DNA from: Pristionchus mayeri
Lineage: Eukaryota; Nematoda; Chromadorea; Rhabditida; Neodiplogasteridae
DNA length: 64,000 bases
Direction of reading: 5' to 3'
Assembly: GCA_036245805.1 (NCBI GenBank)
Contig: BTRK01000006.1
Location: forward strand, 19,624,365-19,688,364
A program made the translations under genes and the position numbers. Shown here in pieces: positions 34,901 to 47,856 of this stretch (positions within the stretch are counted from its first letter, which is position 1; every line of letters begins with the position of its first letter). A model generated the notes under the pieces. The model saw nothing but the letters and a program-made list of their open reading frames with translations. It was not told where the DNA came from and did not search any database.

Positions 34901-36980
34901 TTAAATAGGCAGATTCCATGCGAATCAATTACGCCGAATAGCGATGGAACGGGATGAAGAGCCACTGTAGGGTTACTGTAATAGATGTTTAGATGCGCGC
35001 CTGCCCTATCGGCATCTGCGAGACAAATCGACATCTGCGAGACAAGAATTTCTTGTACATAGAATTTCTTGTAGACTACGGTGATATTCGTGGTTACTGT
35101 AGGTACTCACTATCGTGGTGGCACGGTACTAAGAAGCGCCGTATGCTGGTTCAGTTGTACTAGTTATTCAGCCTCTCATCAGGATAGCAGTGTGGCCATT
35201 ATCCCTAGCGGTCAACGTTAAAGTCGTCGACAGAAACGACTTCAGCGATGTGGTACGGTATCGAGGAAGTAGCATGCGCTTGGGATACGGTAGATTAGTG
35301 CAAGTCATTGTTGCACTGAAGCTATACTCCCACCTACAGCAATATTTCCCCCAAGAATGTGTATACACTTGTTACGGTAGGTAGGGGGGACGCGGTATAT
35401 TAATAGATTACGGTAGATTTTACCAATACCGATGTTCCAGGGGCCATGCGTCATTGTCGAACGGAGATTCTCGAAAGGTACGGTAAGAGAGTTTAATTGT
35501 TTGTGCACTAATGGGAAGAAGTGTGACCTCTGGCTGGTAGATCACAATTCGTCTCTCACCTCCTCCTCCCTTCCCCGGTCACCCTCTTCCCATCTATTTA
35601 CATGTTTGCTTCACCAGGCGCACGTTTCCCTCCCTTCACTCTCGTTGGAAACAGTCGCGTCTCGCTCTTAGTTTCATTTTCCTAGTTATTCATTCGCTAC
35701 CATCTACCTCATCTTTTTCCACGTGTACATGCTACGGTTTTATGTGTCAATCGAAAGGAGTTCCCTTTCTAGCACTTTTTAAATGTTAAAATGCGCGCCC
35801 AATGAACTATTACACTTTGATGGGGGGTGTCAGACTTCCGCGGTGACTGACTCTGATTGCTTTCCGTTCATGAGCTTTCTACATGTAGTCGAGCGAGGAA
35901 GACAACTAATCGCTCTCTTTCTTCCATTGGAAATCCCTCGTTTTCATCAGCAAGTGCTCATCTTTATCAATGCTCTCCATGCCTGCGTATTGTGCATCAA
36001 ATCCCAATCAATAATGCCCCGTGGTGTAGAACGTTCTGCGTGCGCTGTGTCGCTGTGTACTGTATTGCACCACATTGATGACAACATTTCTTATCAATTT
36101 GTTCGTGTTATTGCTACTTATCCTTGCTCTCTGAACCAGTAATTTAGCATTACCCTTAATTTGTACTAATATCTATACTACACGCGTTTGGTAGCTCCTT
36201 TTTGTTGCTTTTTATATCCCTATTTTTGCGAACTAAAATTTCTGGAGCTGTTTTCTTTCATTATTTTTTGTTCGTGAAATCTTACTGTTGCATCGTAGAG
36301 GTGCCCCTACTCACAAGGCTGTGTAGTCGCCCTCGAGTGTAGTTTGCTAATTCGAGGTATTCCTTGTTTATCGCCTCGCGCGCTCTCTTCCTCTCCCTCT
36401 CTCTATCACCTCACCCTCTTCCCATCTCTCAGTCTAGTTCCCTCCCGAACGGAGAGGAGTTGCTTTCCTTTTGCCCTTCTTAGTATTTCCCGTCTATTTT
36501 GTGGATAATGCTATTTCCCTTACGATCCGTTTTCGGGTACAAAGCGAGGCGCAACACTTACATATTACCTTCGTTTCAACTCGTTTTTTTGCTCCCGCTG
36601 AATGCATCCATCTACCTTCCTTCTCAAAACATTGTTGGTGCTCAATTTACCTAGAAAGTCTCTTCTCCTCTTCCCCCGTAATTTCGAACAGTCTTCTTTT
36701 GCCTTCATTTTCATTCTACTCAACATTCCGCGTCCTCCTTGCAAAGCGAGTCTTAGTAGATAAATCGCAATCCGCAATTTGTTGTCTCTCCTATCTTCCT
36801 ACTTACTTACTTACTATCCTCTTACTCTTTCTCCTTATTTGCCATCCTTATCCTTATCCATGTCTGCTCACTCCAAGATTGGTTCATTGAACATTTTACT
36901 TGACATCTAGTATCATTTACGCCCTCGTTGTTTTTGTTTGCGAGGTGAACGAGCAGATATCAATCGATATCTCTCTTTGT
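32000..36980. other. 5-kb intergenic stretch, no gene recognised
   Basis: Several frames of 60-140 codons are open but show no motif, no consistent splice partners and no coding bias I could see. Positions 35000-35500 contain a cluster of TACGGTA motifs. From about 35500 to 36900 the plus strand is pyrimidine rich and leads into the RING gene, so it may be its promoter and outron. Confidence 0.45.
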
Positions 36981-36987
36981 TTTTCAG
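36981..36987 (+). promoter_or_regulatory. Probable trans-splice acceptor of RING gene
   Basis: TTTTCAG ends 2 bp before the ATG at 36990. No upstream coding exon is visible. In nematodes this arrangement is typical of spliced-leader addition; this is inference. Confidence 0.45.
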
Positions 36988-36989
36988 TC

Positions 36990-39900
36990 ATGCCCGCAGT
37001 GACTCTACGAGGCACTCTCCCGTCCGCCTCCTCCCCCTTCACGCCTCTGTCGCGTACACCTCGCGGACGCCCCGTCACTGCTGCCATCTACGGAACGCCC
37101 ATCGACCCCGAATCGACCTGCCCCATCTGCCTCGACGTCCTCACGACCAAGGTACGGTAGCGGATTTCGATTTATCGATTAGGCAGCGTATTTGGCATTT
37201 CGCACGAAGTAATTATCGAAAAGCGCGAGTATGATCAAGTCTGGCCAATTCGTTTTCTTTTGATTATAAAACTTGCTCTGATATTTCTTCCTACCACTCG
37301 TAAACTTTTGCAAGATGGGCGCGTGTCGCTCCACTAATTCGATGCCAGTATTTCTTGAATCGATAAACTTGCTACAGTATGGTAATCTTTCAAGTATACG
37401 GTAGTTTCTTGCAGCGATGGACGAAGATGCAACCTTGCGGCCACCGATACCACTCGACGTGCGGCAGCTACTGGATGGAGACGCGAGATGTGAGCACTTT
37501 CATCTTTGATCTTTGATTTATGGAATCACAGCCAACCTTCGGGCGTCTGGTTGGTTCGATATCCCGGTGCAGGTGCAACCGTGGTACCCGTACCCAGTGC
37601 CCATCGAGATAGGGTGCAATCCAATTATTGCAGTCTCTCACTGCTCAGACGTGCCCGTTGTGCAGAACAAGAGTGCGATCACTGATGGATGAAGATGGCC
37701 ACTCCGCCCCGCCCTCCTTCCCCTTCGGGACCACTGGACAGGTACGGTACTCAGGGACCACAGGGTACGGTAGATGGAGAGAGGTCCTAGGTGAATCGGA
37801 ATGATCCGAAAGAGGGGATCAATTAGGGCAGGCTGGTCACTACTCTCACACAGACCAGCCATTGGTTGTCCATGCTAAGTGTGTGGTGGTGGTTCATATC
37901 CATGAATCGATTTGATTGGTCGATGCTGTGGTCTATTTTGGAACTGTCTGGAATTCGGGAAACTCATCGGGGCTCATTAGTCTTCATTCCAGCCCTCACG
38001 CGTCGTGCTCGCGAAAGAGATGCAGCCGGGCAATCTCAATCTTCTCATTGCAGATACACAGTGAGTTGGATTACGGTAGGAACGAATTACTGTAGATTGG
38101 ATGGACTTGATTTCCCCTTCTTATGTGTAGACGTATTTTTGTTGTTGTTATTATTATCTTAATATTTTCTTTATTCCAGAAGAAGACTGCAGAGATGTAG
38201 TGATCTGGAGAAGAACGCGAGAGCAGGAGAGAGGGAGTATGCAGTCGATCTCAAGGTACCGTATGAGATACAGTATTCCATCTGGTTACGGTAGCGTGCT
38301 GCGAGTATTCATCATACTATTGTAAAAAGGGTATTTTGTTTCAATAATGCATCAGGTTACTGGCTAGGGGTTAAATGTTATGTTTGACGAGGCTACCGTA
38401 GCCCTCCTCTCCTACCGTATCTTTATTACCTCAGACGGAGAAGGAGCTGCTGGAGGAGCGACGAGGCGCTCTTACAAGGCTGATGGAAGAGTTCCAACGA
38501 GGAGAGTGGGAGGTGAGTACGGGATACGGTAGAGTGCGGTGTCAAGTGGGATTCGTCGGCCTGGCGAAATTTCGATAGTGCGATTCATTCGCCGCAATTA
38601 ATTTGAATGACATTCCTCTGATGCAGGGACTCGCGATGATGGCTGCATCAGTCGCTGAGATGCATCGACGTGTGCAGCAGCTGCGTGAGCTGCAGTTGCA
38701 GCACCTGCAGCAACTTCTCGACCCGCAGCAGCTTGCGACATTCAATGGTCGTGGTAGACCCGACTCTCCCAGGGTGAGCTGACATAGGCGCACTGTAGTG
38801 CCAGAGAGTAAAGATATTTTTGTTCTACAGATTTCCCTCTCGCCGTCTGCGATCAGAAGAGCCCGACTGGCTCAGCATCAACAGCTGCTGCAGCCGCGAC
38901 GCCTCGCACAGCAGCCTGCGGCCAATGACTGGTCACTGGATCGACCTCCCACGGTAAGTGAGTGCGCCAGTTGTGATATTGGATGGCTGGAGGTGGTTGC
39001 AGCACTGCTTTTAGAGAGAAGATAGATCAAAGATCACTCACTTCTCACTGCAGATTGCCCGAGCACCCGCAGCAGCCCGTCCGACAGCCGCCTCTGCTGC
39101 AGCTGCCGCGCAGCCGCGACGCGTTGTCGCTCCAGCTGCACCTGAAGGAGACTGGTCGCAGTCTCGACCTCTAACGGTGAGTGATGCGAATAAGTTAAGA
39201 GGCCGGATCGGTAAGAATCGACCATAATCGCAACCCCCCGGACACGATTCCTTAGGAATGAGATTCAGGCGTCCACACTGTATGTGTATGGACCCCTTAG
39301 CCTCAAGTATCACATAGTACCATCAAATACCTGCTTAAGTCTCTGATGCGTCAATTATAGGGTAGGAAATTTGAAAAATCGAAAAATCATATTTCCTAAA
39401 CGCGATAAGATAGACTCGAAATCTCTTCGGAATTACACTAGGTATCACCAATAACGAAAATTGAATAATTGAAATCGATTCCAACATAAACGTAAAATAG
39501 ATTTCGTACCCAAAATTTTCAGTTTTTCGGCTCCAGTTTTTGAATATAGGAGAACGGTAGCATGCGAATATGCCAATAATGTAGCCCATTGAATTCTGCA
39601 TCACCTGGTACCAAAGAGAAATCAAACCGACTTTCCCGTCATTGTCTCCCAGAGCTGAAAATACTCACGAATTCTACCGAAATTCAGTTATTGACACTAA
39701 ATGAAGGTTCCGATGCATGAACATTGTGGGAAATGAAGGTACAAGAAGGTAAACGTATAATTAGGAACACAACGCGAGGGTTTGCTTTATTTTGAAATAG
39801 TCGATTTTCACACCCTCGATTGGTGGTCAATTTGGGCATCCAAAACTCAAAAATTGCATTTAATATGAGGCCTCAACGACATGTAAGTTCAAAGGGACTT

Positions 39901-42442
39901 GTCATAGTTCAACAATATCCAAACAAAACATCTATAGATATTTATTTGCCCAAAATATTTTCGTCCGAAAATTGAGAAATGGATGGTGGTGACGAAAATT
40001 GTTGATCAGATTTTCAAGTACTTGGATTATATTTGAACAAGTTACATCCAACTTATTCCAATCGTACAAAAAAATCATAAAAAAAGCTTTCTAAAAAATT
40101 TTTCAAAAAATTTGAGTTCAAATCTTCGATTTTTTGCATGGTGAAAAAAATCCCAATAATACAACACTTTTCTAGCAAAACTGAATAAATCGACAGTATA
40201 GTTTCTCGTGAGCAATTTTACCTAAAAGAATATTCGGCGTTTGACTAAATTCCGCTGCTTCGTTCTTTTGAATTTTGGAGAAATCGAGATTGGTGAGAGA
40301 TAGAAGCATGAGAATCTTAGAGATTTACATGCAAACACATCGAAATGTATCTTTTTGTAATGTAATTTGATGTCCTGCTTCATTAAACTCCCATAACAAT
40401 CACCTATCCTAAAAATTTGATTATTAGCAAATTAGTGTCTTGGATGATTTACGCAATTACAATTTTGAATATTAAGAAGATTATATGCTATCTTTCAGCA
40501 TTAAAAAAAGTGTAGCAGGTTTACGCTCACAAATTCATAATGAAATCAGTTTAATTTGCATGTAAATCTCTAAGATTCTCATGCTTCTATCTCTCATCAA
40601 TCTTGATTTCTCCAAAATTCAAAAGAACGAAGCAGCGGAATTTAGTCAAACACTGAATATTCTTTTCAATTCATTTGCTCACAAGAAACTATACTTTCGA
40701 TTTATTCAGTGTTGCTAGAAAGGGGATGTATTATTGGGAATTTTTTCACCATGCAAAAACGACAAAATCGAAGATGTGAACTCAAATTTTTTGAAAATTT
40801 TTTTCAAGGCTTTTTTTAATGATTTTTTTTATACGATTGGAATAAGTTGGGTGCAACTTGTTCAAATATAGTCCAAGTACTTGAAAATCTGATCAACAAT
40901 TTTCGTCACCACCATCCATTTCTCAATTTTCGGACGAAAATATTTTGGGCAAACAAATATCTATAGATGTTTTGTTTGGATAATGTTGAACTATGACAAG
41001 CCCCTTTCAACTTACATGTCGTTGAGGCCTCATATTAAATGCAATTTTTGAGTTTTGGATGCCCAAATTGACCACCAATCGAGGGTGTGAAAATCGACTA
41101 TTTCAAAATAAAGCAAACCCTCGCGTTTATTCCTAATTATACGTTTGCATTCTTGTACCTTCATTTCCCACAATGTTCATGCATCGGAACCTTCATTTAG
41201 TGTCAATAACTGAATTTCGGTAGAATTCGTGAGTATTTTCAGCTCTGGGAGACAATGACGGGAAAGTCGGTTTGATTTCTCTTTGGTAGCAGGTGATGTA
41301 GAATTCAATGGGCTACATTATTGGCATATTCGCATGCTACCGTTCTCCTATATTCAAAAACTGGAGCCGAACAACTGAAAATTTTGGGTACGAAATCTAT
41401 TTTACGTTCATGTTGGAATCGATTTCAATTATTCAGTTTTCGTTATTGGTGATACCTAGTGTAATTCCGAAGAGATTTCAAGTCTATCTTATCGCGTTTA
41501 GGAAATATGATTTTTCGATTTTTCAAATTTCCTTCCCTATAATTGACGCATCAGAGACCTAAGCAGGTATTTGATGGTACTATGTGATACTTGAGGCTAA
41601 GGGGTCCATACACATACAGTGTGGGCGCCTGAATCTCATTCCTAAGGAATCGTGTCCGGGGGGTGGTCCATTCTTACCGATCCGGTCTCTTAATAGTGAA
41701 TTATCGATCAGAGATCAGAGAGGTCAAAGATCATTCCAGGTGCCTCGCGCGCCGTACGCGGGCAGGATGACTGAAGCGGCACGCGCTCGTGCGGAAGCTG
41801 CGGCGGCGCAGCGAGCAGCTACAGCTGCAGCTCGTGCAGCAAGGGCAGCTGTGAATGGAGGAGCTGCGAGAAGACCACCCGCAGTGAGTTGATGACTAGT
41901 TTAGTATTGGAATGATTCCTCGTTGATGAGTATTCCGACAGATGAAAAGAGGATGATAATGAAGGGAAGGGGAGTAAATCCCTGCAGGTCCCTCATCAAC
42001 CACGTGCTGCACCTGCAGCAACGACCCGTCGGGTGACGACTGGAACGGCTGGACCGGCAAGACGCCGCTCGAGACTCTCTGGAGAATCCACCACGCCCAA
42101 CCACCGACAGCAGGCAGTTCGCGTCCCTGAGGTATACGGTGGAATATTTTATGGTACTGTAGCAACTATTGTGTAAGGAGCGTACCGTAGGTGCAGTACT
42201 AACACATGGGCGATGCGATTCCGTGAAAGTTTCTTATTTTATACCCGAGTGTTCTGTTCTCTGTCCCTCTTCACACACTCCAACCCTTGCAGGATCAGCA
42301 CTCTCCGCTTCGAGGACGCGACGCGGTCGTAGACGCGGACGTCGTCAGTCTGCTCCAGGCTGTCAACTACTACGAGACACCGAGAAGAAGTGAGAGAATC
42401 GCAGCAAGACTGAGGGCGGCCGGAGGAGCAGCTCAGCAGTAG
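36990..42442 (+). CDS. RING-H2 finger protein (probable E3 ubiquitin ligase)
   Basis: Twelve exons: 36990-37151, 37415-37489, 37634-37741, 37993-38060, 38180-38255, 38435-38512, 38627-38773, 38831-38953, 39054-39176, 41740-41883, 41988-42131, 42293-42442; 465 residues, all junctions in frame. The RING-H2 domain is spread over exons 1-3: CPIC, then CGHRYHSTC, then CPLC, all eight zinc ligands present. RING-H2 proteins bind E2 enzymes and transfer ubiquitin; substrates are unknown here. A charged coiled region (residues about 125-175) and a Gln/Leu helix (VQQLRELQLQHLQQLL) follow, then a long Ala/Arg/Pro-rich low-complexity tail. Exons 8 and 9 are both 123 nt and end in NDWSLDRPPT and GDWSQSRPLT, so they look like a tandem exon duplication. 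Intron 9 is almost filled by a 2.5-kb palindrome. No orthologue named with confidence. Confidence 0.85.
39198..41690. mobile_element. 2.5-kb palindromic (foldback) element
   Basis: Arms of about 1.14 kb each (39198-40338 and 40553-41690) are near-identical inverted copies around a spacer of about 215 bp. The ends AGAGGCCGGATCGGTAAGAA and its inverse are flanked by TA (39196-39197, 41691-41692). Each arm contains the same open frame of about 80 codons (MGYIIGIFACYRSPIF...), which I do not recognise; it has no transposase motif. The element is confined to intron 9 of the RING gene. Confidence 0.85.
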
Positions 42443-42928
42443 GATACGGTAGATGGAAGGATACGGTAGATTATCGATTGTTGATTGGTAGGAGATTGTA
42501 CATGAACGGCACTAAGTTATTTTCCATTCGATATTTATATTAGTGCAACGCTGTTTCAAATTGTATCTAACAACCTCACAATACTTGACATAGACTAATA
42601 CGCCAGCCATACTTTGTCTAGTCTAACTTTCTGTAATTTTGCTAATTCTCGATCGCTGTGCCATTGATATTTATATGTGCTAATCGTGAATCTCATGTTT
42701 GCTTTCTCTATTTGCTACACCAACCAGTATTTGCTAACATGTGCTACCGACCTTGTACAATTTGATAACAAATGATCGTTTGATAAAAAATGATCGTTGA
42801 AAAAAAACATTCACCGAATATCTAAATCCATGAAAAATAAGCAAGAGAAGAAGAATTTAATGTAATGAAATAGGATCGTAAGAAAATCAATCATCTAAAA
42901 ATAGTCTGCGAGAGCGGCAAAAGAACGT
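42443..42928. other. Intergenic
   Basis: 3' flank of the RING gene with two TACGGTA motifs just after the stop codon. No gene seen. Confidence 0.35.
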
Positions 42929-43000
42929 AGGTGGCACCCGGAGTTGAGCCGGGGACCTCTCGATCTGCAATCGAATGCTCTGCCACTGAGCTATACCCCC
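42929..43000 (-). tRNA. tRNA-Cys (anticodon GCA), possibly degenerate
   Basis: 72 nt on the minus strand: D arm TAGCTCAGTGGCAGAGCA, anticodon stem TTCGA/TCGAG region around TTGCAGA with anticodon GCA, and a T arm. Two departures from a standard tRNA-Cys: the T loop begins CTCAA rather than TTCAA (B-box change), and one acceptor-stem pair is a G-A mismatch (GGGGGTA against TGCCACC). It may be a pseudogene. Confidence 0.7.
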
Positions 43001-43192
43001 GAGTGGAGGTAGGGCCGTATGTGTGGACTAAGAGTGAAATCACCTGTCCAGACGAACAGAGGGGAATAGCAATTTATCGAATGCAATTTATGAACCCGAA
43101 GAAGACCTGTATGAGTAGGCGAGTGACTCTTTCTATTCGGCACCACTCGGAGGGATCAGAGAGAGCGAGTGAGTATAAATTGGAGTGAGTCC

Positions 43193-44734
43193 TCAGCTGT
43201 TGCTGCTCTCCTTGAAGTGAACGCTCTTCGTGTTCGCCAGAATCTCCCTCAGTGCCTCTGCTTTGTCGGAGAGGAAACGGAAGAAGACGACGAGCACCAC
43301 GAGATTGGCACTACAAGAAACACCACCAATTAAGAATAGTCGTCCTATCGAGATTGAATAGAGATCCTGATTAGGAGAAGTCGCCCACTAGCACCACAAT
43401 TGAATGTCGTCACCCTTATGTGTTCTAGCGCCTGCTGATATCGTTACTCACACACACTTCGAATACCATTCGTCGCGCTAAAATAGGGCAATGTCAGGCA
43501 GATTGGTATTCGTCGTCCCATCTAATTTTGAGCGGCAGCTTGATAGTGAAACGTCGTCCTCACCAAGCGAAGAATGCGAAGATGATGATGAATGACAACG
43601 AGAAGAAGAGATGTCGAGGACGAGTGAAGGTGAGGATGAGCTGAAAGATCACTGTTAAACGTGGACTGACTACTCAAATTGTATTTATTTGGAGTGTGCC
43701 TGTGTATTCTTCGCCCTGCCAATTTTTGAACTGCGTGAGCTAAAGTAGTAAACTCTCACCAGAGCGGCGAAGGCGAAGATGTACACTCCGGTGAGGAGGA
43801 TGAGCATGAGGAACTGAGGGACGAGCATTCGAGGGCGAGTGGACTACAAGGGGGGGGAGATCGATTTGGGATTGATTTGAGAATAAGAGATTCGGTTTTT
43901 AGGCAAACAATCCGTTCTCTGATTGCGTGATCACTCGAGGAAATTGCATTCAAAGAGCGACCAAAGATCAAAGATCAACTGACGACAGCTCCTGCGATGG
44001 TCATGATGACGCAGACGCCGTGTAGGAAGTGGACGACTGTCCAGGTGATGGCCACGCACTTGTAGATCAACCAGTATTCGGAAGGGTCAGCCCGACGGAG
44101 ATACTGTAACGGGGGACGGTAGGGAACGGTAATTGAGATAGCCTAAGACTCTATCTATTTACTAAAATTGTCAGCACTCTTGATGTAGATCACGCTATGT
44201 AAACGCCATTTCATTGCGGGAAGGGAATGCGCAAAAGTTGATAGACAATGGCGTAGGAGTGATATTTCCGATTCACTTATCATTATCATCGATTAGACTG
44301 AGAAAGATGGGAAATGAAGTGAGTGCGATCATGGAGAGAGTGAAGAGAGTGGCCTACCGCCAGATGCTGTTTGTAGAGGGGCAGGAATTCGTGCCAGTCG
44401 GGATGCAGAGTCAGCAGGATTCCGAGGGCGATCGCCGCCAGTGACACCACAAGGGCGACGATTGACACGGTGTACAGGGCAGTCTGTATTGGGATAAGTC
44501 GCCTGTCGGTTTTTCAACAGCGGCTGAGTAAATTAGGGTGCTCTCAGTGATAAATTTTGCTTATCCTAACGTAGATCATTCATATGCTTCATAAAATGGG
44601 AAAAATCGCCCTGCCTGTACGTGCACTCCACACAGATTCTGACGACCGGTGTGGTCGCGCCGCTCCATGATCGCCGAATAAGCCGAACCCTGCAGAGCGA
44701 GGATTAGCAAGAGTCGCCCGGCTGACTGCACCAT
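43193..44734 (-). CDS. Predicted membrane protein with four or five helices
   Basis: Six exons: 44734-44621, 44483-44358, 44103-43984, 43843-43760, 43640-43564, 43310-43193; 212 residues, every junction in frame. The N-terminus (MVQSAGRLLLILALQGSAYS) could be a signal peptide or first helix. Hydrophobic segments follow: IVALVVSLAAIALGILL, AITWTVVHFLHGVCVIMTIA, MLILLTGVYIFAFAAL, and a pair FSLSFIIIFAFFACANLVVL / VVFF. The C-terminus is polar and probably cytoplasmic (KSVHFKESSNS). I do not recognise the family; a tetraspan or small multi-pass protein is a description, not a function. The ATG used is the first in the open exon. Confidence 0.75.
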
Positions 44735-47422
44735 GCACACGACACACCACCTGCGGGAAGAGGCTGCCCGAGAGAGAGAAGGAGCGGGCGAGGAAGAACA
44801 TGATTGAGTAGCGAGTAGGCAATCAATCAGACGGGGGGGGGGGGGGGCTTGTAGTGCGTTAGATTGAAGGAAGAAGGGAAGAAGGAGTTGTGACCCCTTC
44901 CACTCCCGCAACATACACACACCGCTGGCCATTACACACCCATGAGTATGGAATGAGTCTCTCCAATTCATTCGCTCCCTCGTCTCTCCAGCCAGAGACT
45001 GGAGGGACGAGTTGATAAACACGAGATTAGATATCCTCGTGTCAAATCCAAGTCTTCCATCTTCGAGTTATAAGGGTTAATAAATGTCAAAACACAAACT
45101 ACACACGCTTGTAAGGTCACCATTCGATCGATAAATACGTGTACTGTAATGAAAGGGTACGCGAGGGTATGGTAGCCTACCTCGCTCATGACGAGGTGTG
45201 GTGGTGGAGGAAGCAATCAACGAGGTATGAGATGCCCTCACTGCCAGTTGCTCCTCATTACTCATTGTGAGGAATCGAGAAGAAGACACCTGTCTGCCAC
45301 TCAACGATAATAGCCCCCCTCCTGCCATCATTATCGAGAGTTGGTCTAACCTCGAGAAGAGAAGGACTGTGTTATCGTAAGCATATCACTGTGATGTGAC
45401 ATGAGTAAATCGCTCAGTGCTTGCTCGAATGGGATCTCAAGCAATGAGGGATACGGTATCTCCATTGGCCATCCTGTGAGCATGAAGTTTCCTGAAATTC
45501 TTATGGCTGACAGCTAGTGGATGCCACATCATCGCTTTACCCAGGCAGAAAGGAATTGTACGTACTACTGTATCATATTTGAATTTTGACAAAACTGCTG
45601 GAATTCCAAATCATATTTTCAAAGTTAAACGAAAGGGGATACATGTGTCTTCGTTTTAGTATTTCTGCTCTTCCATTACAATATCATTCAAGAACTTTAA
45701 AAATATAATCTAGCGGCCACCAAACCGGGAAGTCCTATTTAAAGACCGGGAAAAAGATGGTGAGCGAGTGTCTTTAAACGGGAGTGTTTTCCCAATGCGC
45801 CAAATCGAATTTTTACGGCCAAAATTGATTTTTTCTTGATTATCGATTAGTTTATTGGCCCGCCTCTCTGTTTTTGTTTCGAATTGATGGAGAATCTATC
45901 ACTGGGTAGATTGTAATCGTTTCGCGAGAATCGGTACTAGCGAAAATTTTCAACACCTTCTGAACTGAAGCAATGTTTTGGAGAAAACGACGTTTTTCTC
46001 GTGCCATTCTCTTCCTGATTAGCCCTATTTCGTGAATTTCTGTGAATCCTATTAGAATGCCCATACGCACATCATATCTTGTTTTGAGGCGAATCGTTGT
46101 TAGCGAAATTTTGCTACGTTCGCTCAAAGTTCGTTTATTCTCCGCATTTTTTCCGCCATAGTTTATGTTCATCTTACTTATGATCCAGATCGACGATCCT
46201 TCTCATATTTTTTATGATGGCTTCCCAATGCCAAACGAATGGATCACCGAAATTTCATATCCTTACGGTATGCTTGGATTTTTCTATAGTCGTTTGAGGG
46301 GCCGATAGTGACTGTAGCTTCTGTTCCAGACTCTATAGCTCATCTCGTAGGCATTTATTGCGTTTTTTTATATTTTTCTATAGCTCATCATTGTATATTA
46401 AATAGTTTATCGGCAATTTATAGCGTTGTTCTTTCAAATCTGGCATTGTGGTCAAGCTGGAACACTTTTTCGCATATTTTTGTCTCGTTTCGACAAAATT
46501 TATGAATAGTGTTGATGTATTTCGAACTATCTATTTCATGTTCCCCCGTGTCTGACCATCTTTCTCAACTTCTTCATCAGTATTCACAATAGGAACTTGT
46601 AAATCCCCATTTTCCACTCTATTTCATATTGTATGCGATTTCACACATAAACTCATTTTTAATCAGATTGCGGCTGCATGTGCTATACAAGGGTTTTAGG
46701 ACACATACTCCTACGGGCAGATTTAGACTATTGGAGTAGGAATTTAGATTTGAGTACTTCAGTCTGATTACGGTAAGTTTGCTTCCTTGTAGTTCAAAGT
46801 AAGAAAGATAAAACAATTTTCGAGATTAATCAATCATGATACTACTCGACACCAATTAGTTGCTATCACTATTTAAAGTTCACTAAACTTTTGTTTCATA
46901 AATTAATAATTGACATAAAAAATAATAAGCGACCTATGGAACGCGTTGCGGACGGGCGCTGCGTGCGTCACTGACACCAAGTGGGCGGAGCTTAGAAGGA
47001 CATGCTTGTTTGAGAAAATTTTCCACTAAAGTGTGAATTCTATTTATCATATGGTTATTTGTCACTCATGACAACCTCATAACAGCAAAAATTGAAGCAT
47101 TTAAAAAATTCTCCAATTTCACGTGACGATCGCTAAATATAATCGCACGGCATTTTGCGTGCACTGAAAATGTGCACTCTGAGCAACCACACCATACCGT
47201 AACCCAAAGCGCGCGGAATTTAAATTTTTTCTGTTATTGATTTATTTCACAGAAACTGCAGTTTCCTTTCTTATTTTCCACTCCCTTTGTTATATTGTTG
47301 CTAATTTTGACTCATTCGATCTCATTTCGTTTTTTTGCTTGTTTTATTCTACTTTCCTCAGCATATCTTGCATGCTGTTTGACAGACTAGAGTGTGCATG
47401 TTCACGAGGTTGTTTCTACTCT
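44735..47422. other. Intergenic, no gene recognised
   Basis: Includes a G run near 44836 and an open frame of 106 codons at 45852-46172 (minus) with no motif. I see no splice-consistent gene. TACGGTA-type motifs occur at about 45450, 46265, 46767 and 47195. Confidence 0.35.
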
Positions 47423-47430
47423 TTTTCCAG
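47423..47430 (+). promoter_or_regulatory. Probable trans-splice acceptor of PRP38B-like gene
   Basis: TTTTCCAG ends 16 bp before the first ATG (47447) of the PRP38B-like reading frame, with pyrimidine-rich sequence upstream. Confidence 0.4.
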
Positions 47431-47682
47431 GATTAATCAGTATGCAATGATGATGCTCCCACCGGGTACCGATGGTCAGGCTGAGACATTTTACGAAGAT
47501 GACGCCTACGATAACATCATCCCTCATATACAAGTTGTTTCTTGCTTCTCCTTTTATCGGAATAATTATTTCCCTCTCAGAAAGTCACCAAGAAGAACAA
47601 CACGCTACCGATTTGGGGAAACCAGAAGACCATGAACTTGAATGGACTGGTCTTGGAAAATGTCTTACAAGTATGTTCGGGA

Positions 47683-47856
47683 CATAGGTGGGCACCTTCG
47701 AAGCCAGCTGTGAAACACCCCGGGTTTTCGGATTGGAAACCCCCCGGTTTTTGGAAAATGTTGTCACAAAACGATCATTTACGATCACCCCCCCCCCTTT
47801 TTGACCCTAAACACCCCCGGTTTCCGATTTCCAGCTTCAACCCCCGCCCACCTATG
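47683..47856. mobile_element. hAT-type MITE in PRP38B-like intron 2
   Basis: Inverted ends CATAGGTGGGC and GCCCACCTATG, flanked by 8-bp direct repeats GTTCGGGA (47675-47682) and GTTCGGAA (47857-47864) with one mismatch. The interior is C/G-run rich (GAAACCCCCC, CACCCCCGG). Related to 59198-59388. Confidence 0.75.

Noticed and set aside
36471..36890. 139-codon frame on the plus strand
   Set aside because: Translation of a pyrimidine-rich upstream region (Leu/Ser/Phe rich); no start context or family features.
45852..46172. 106-codon minus-strand frame, considered as transposase or small gene
   Set aside because: Basic and helical but no known motif, no terminal repeats and no adjoining exons.
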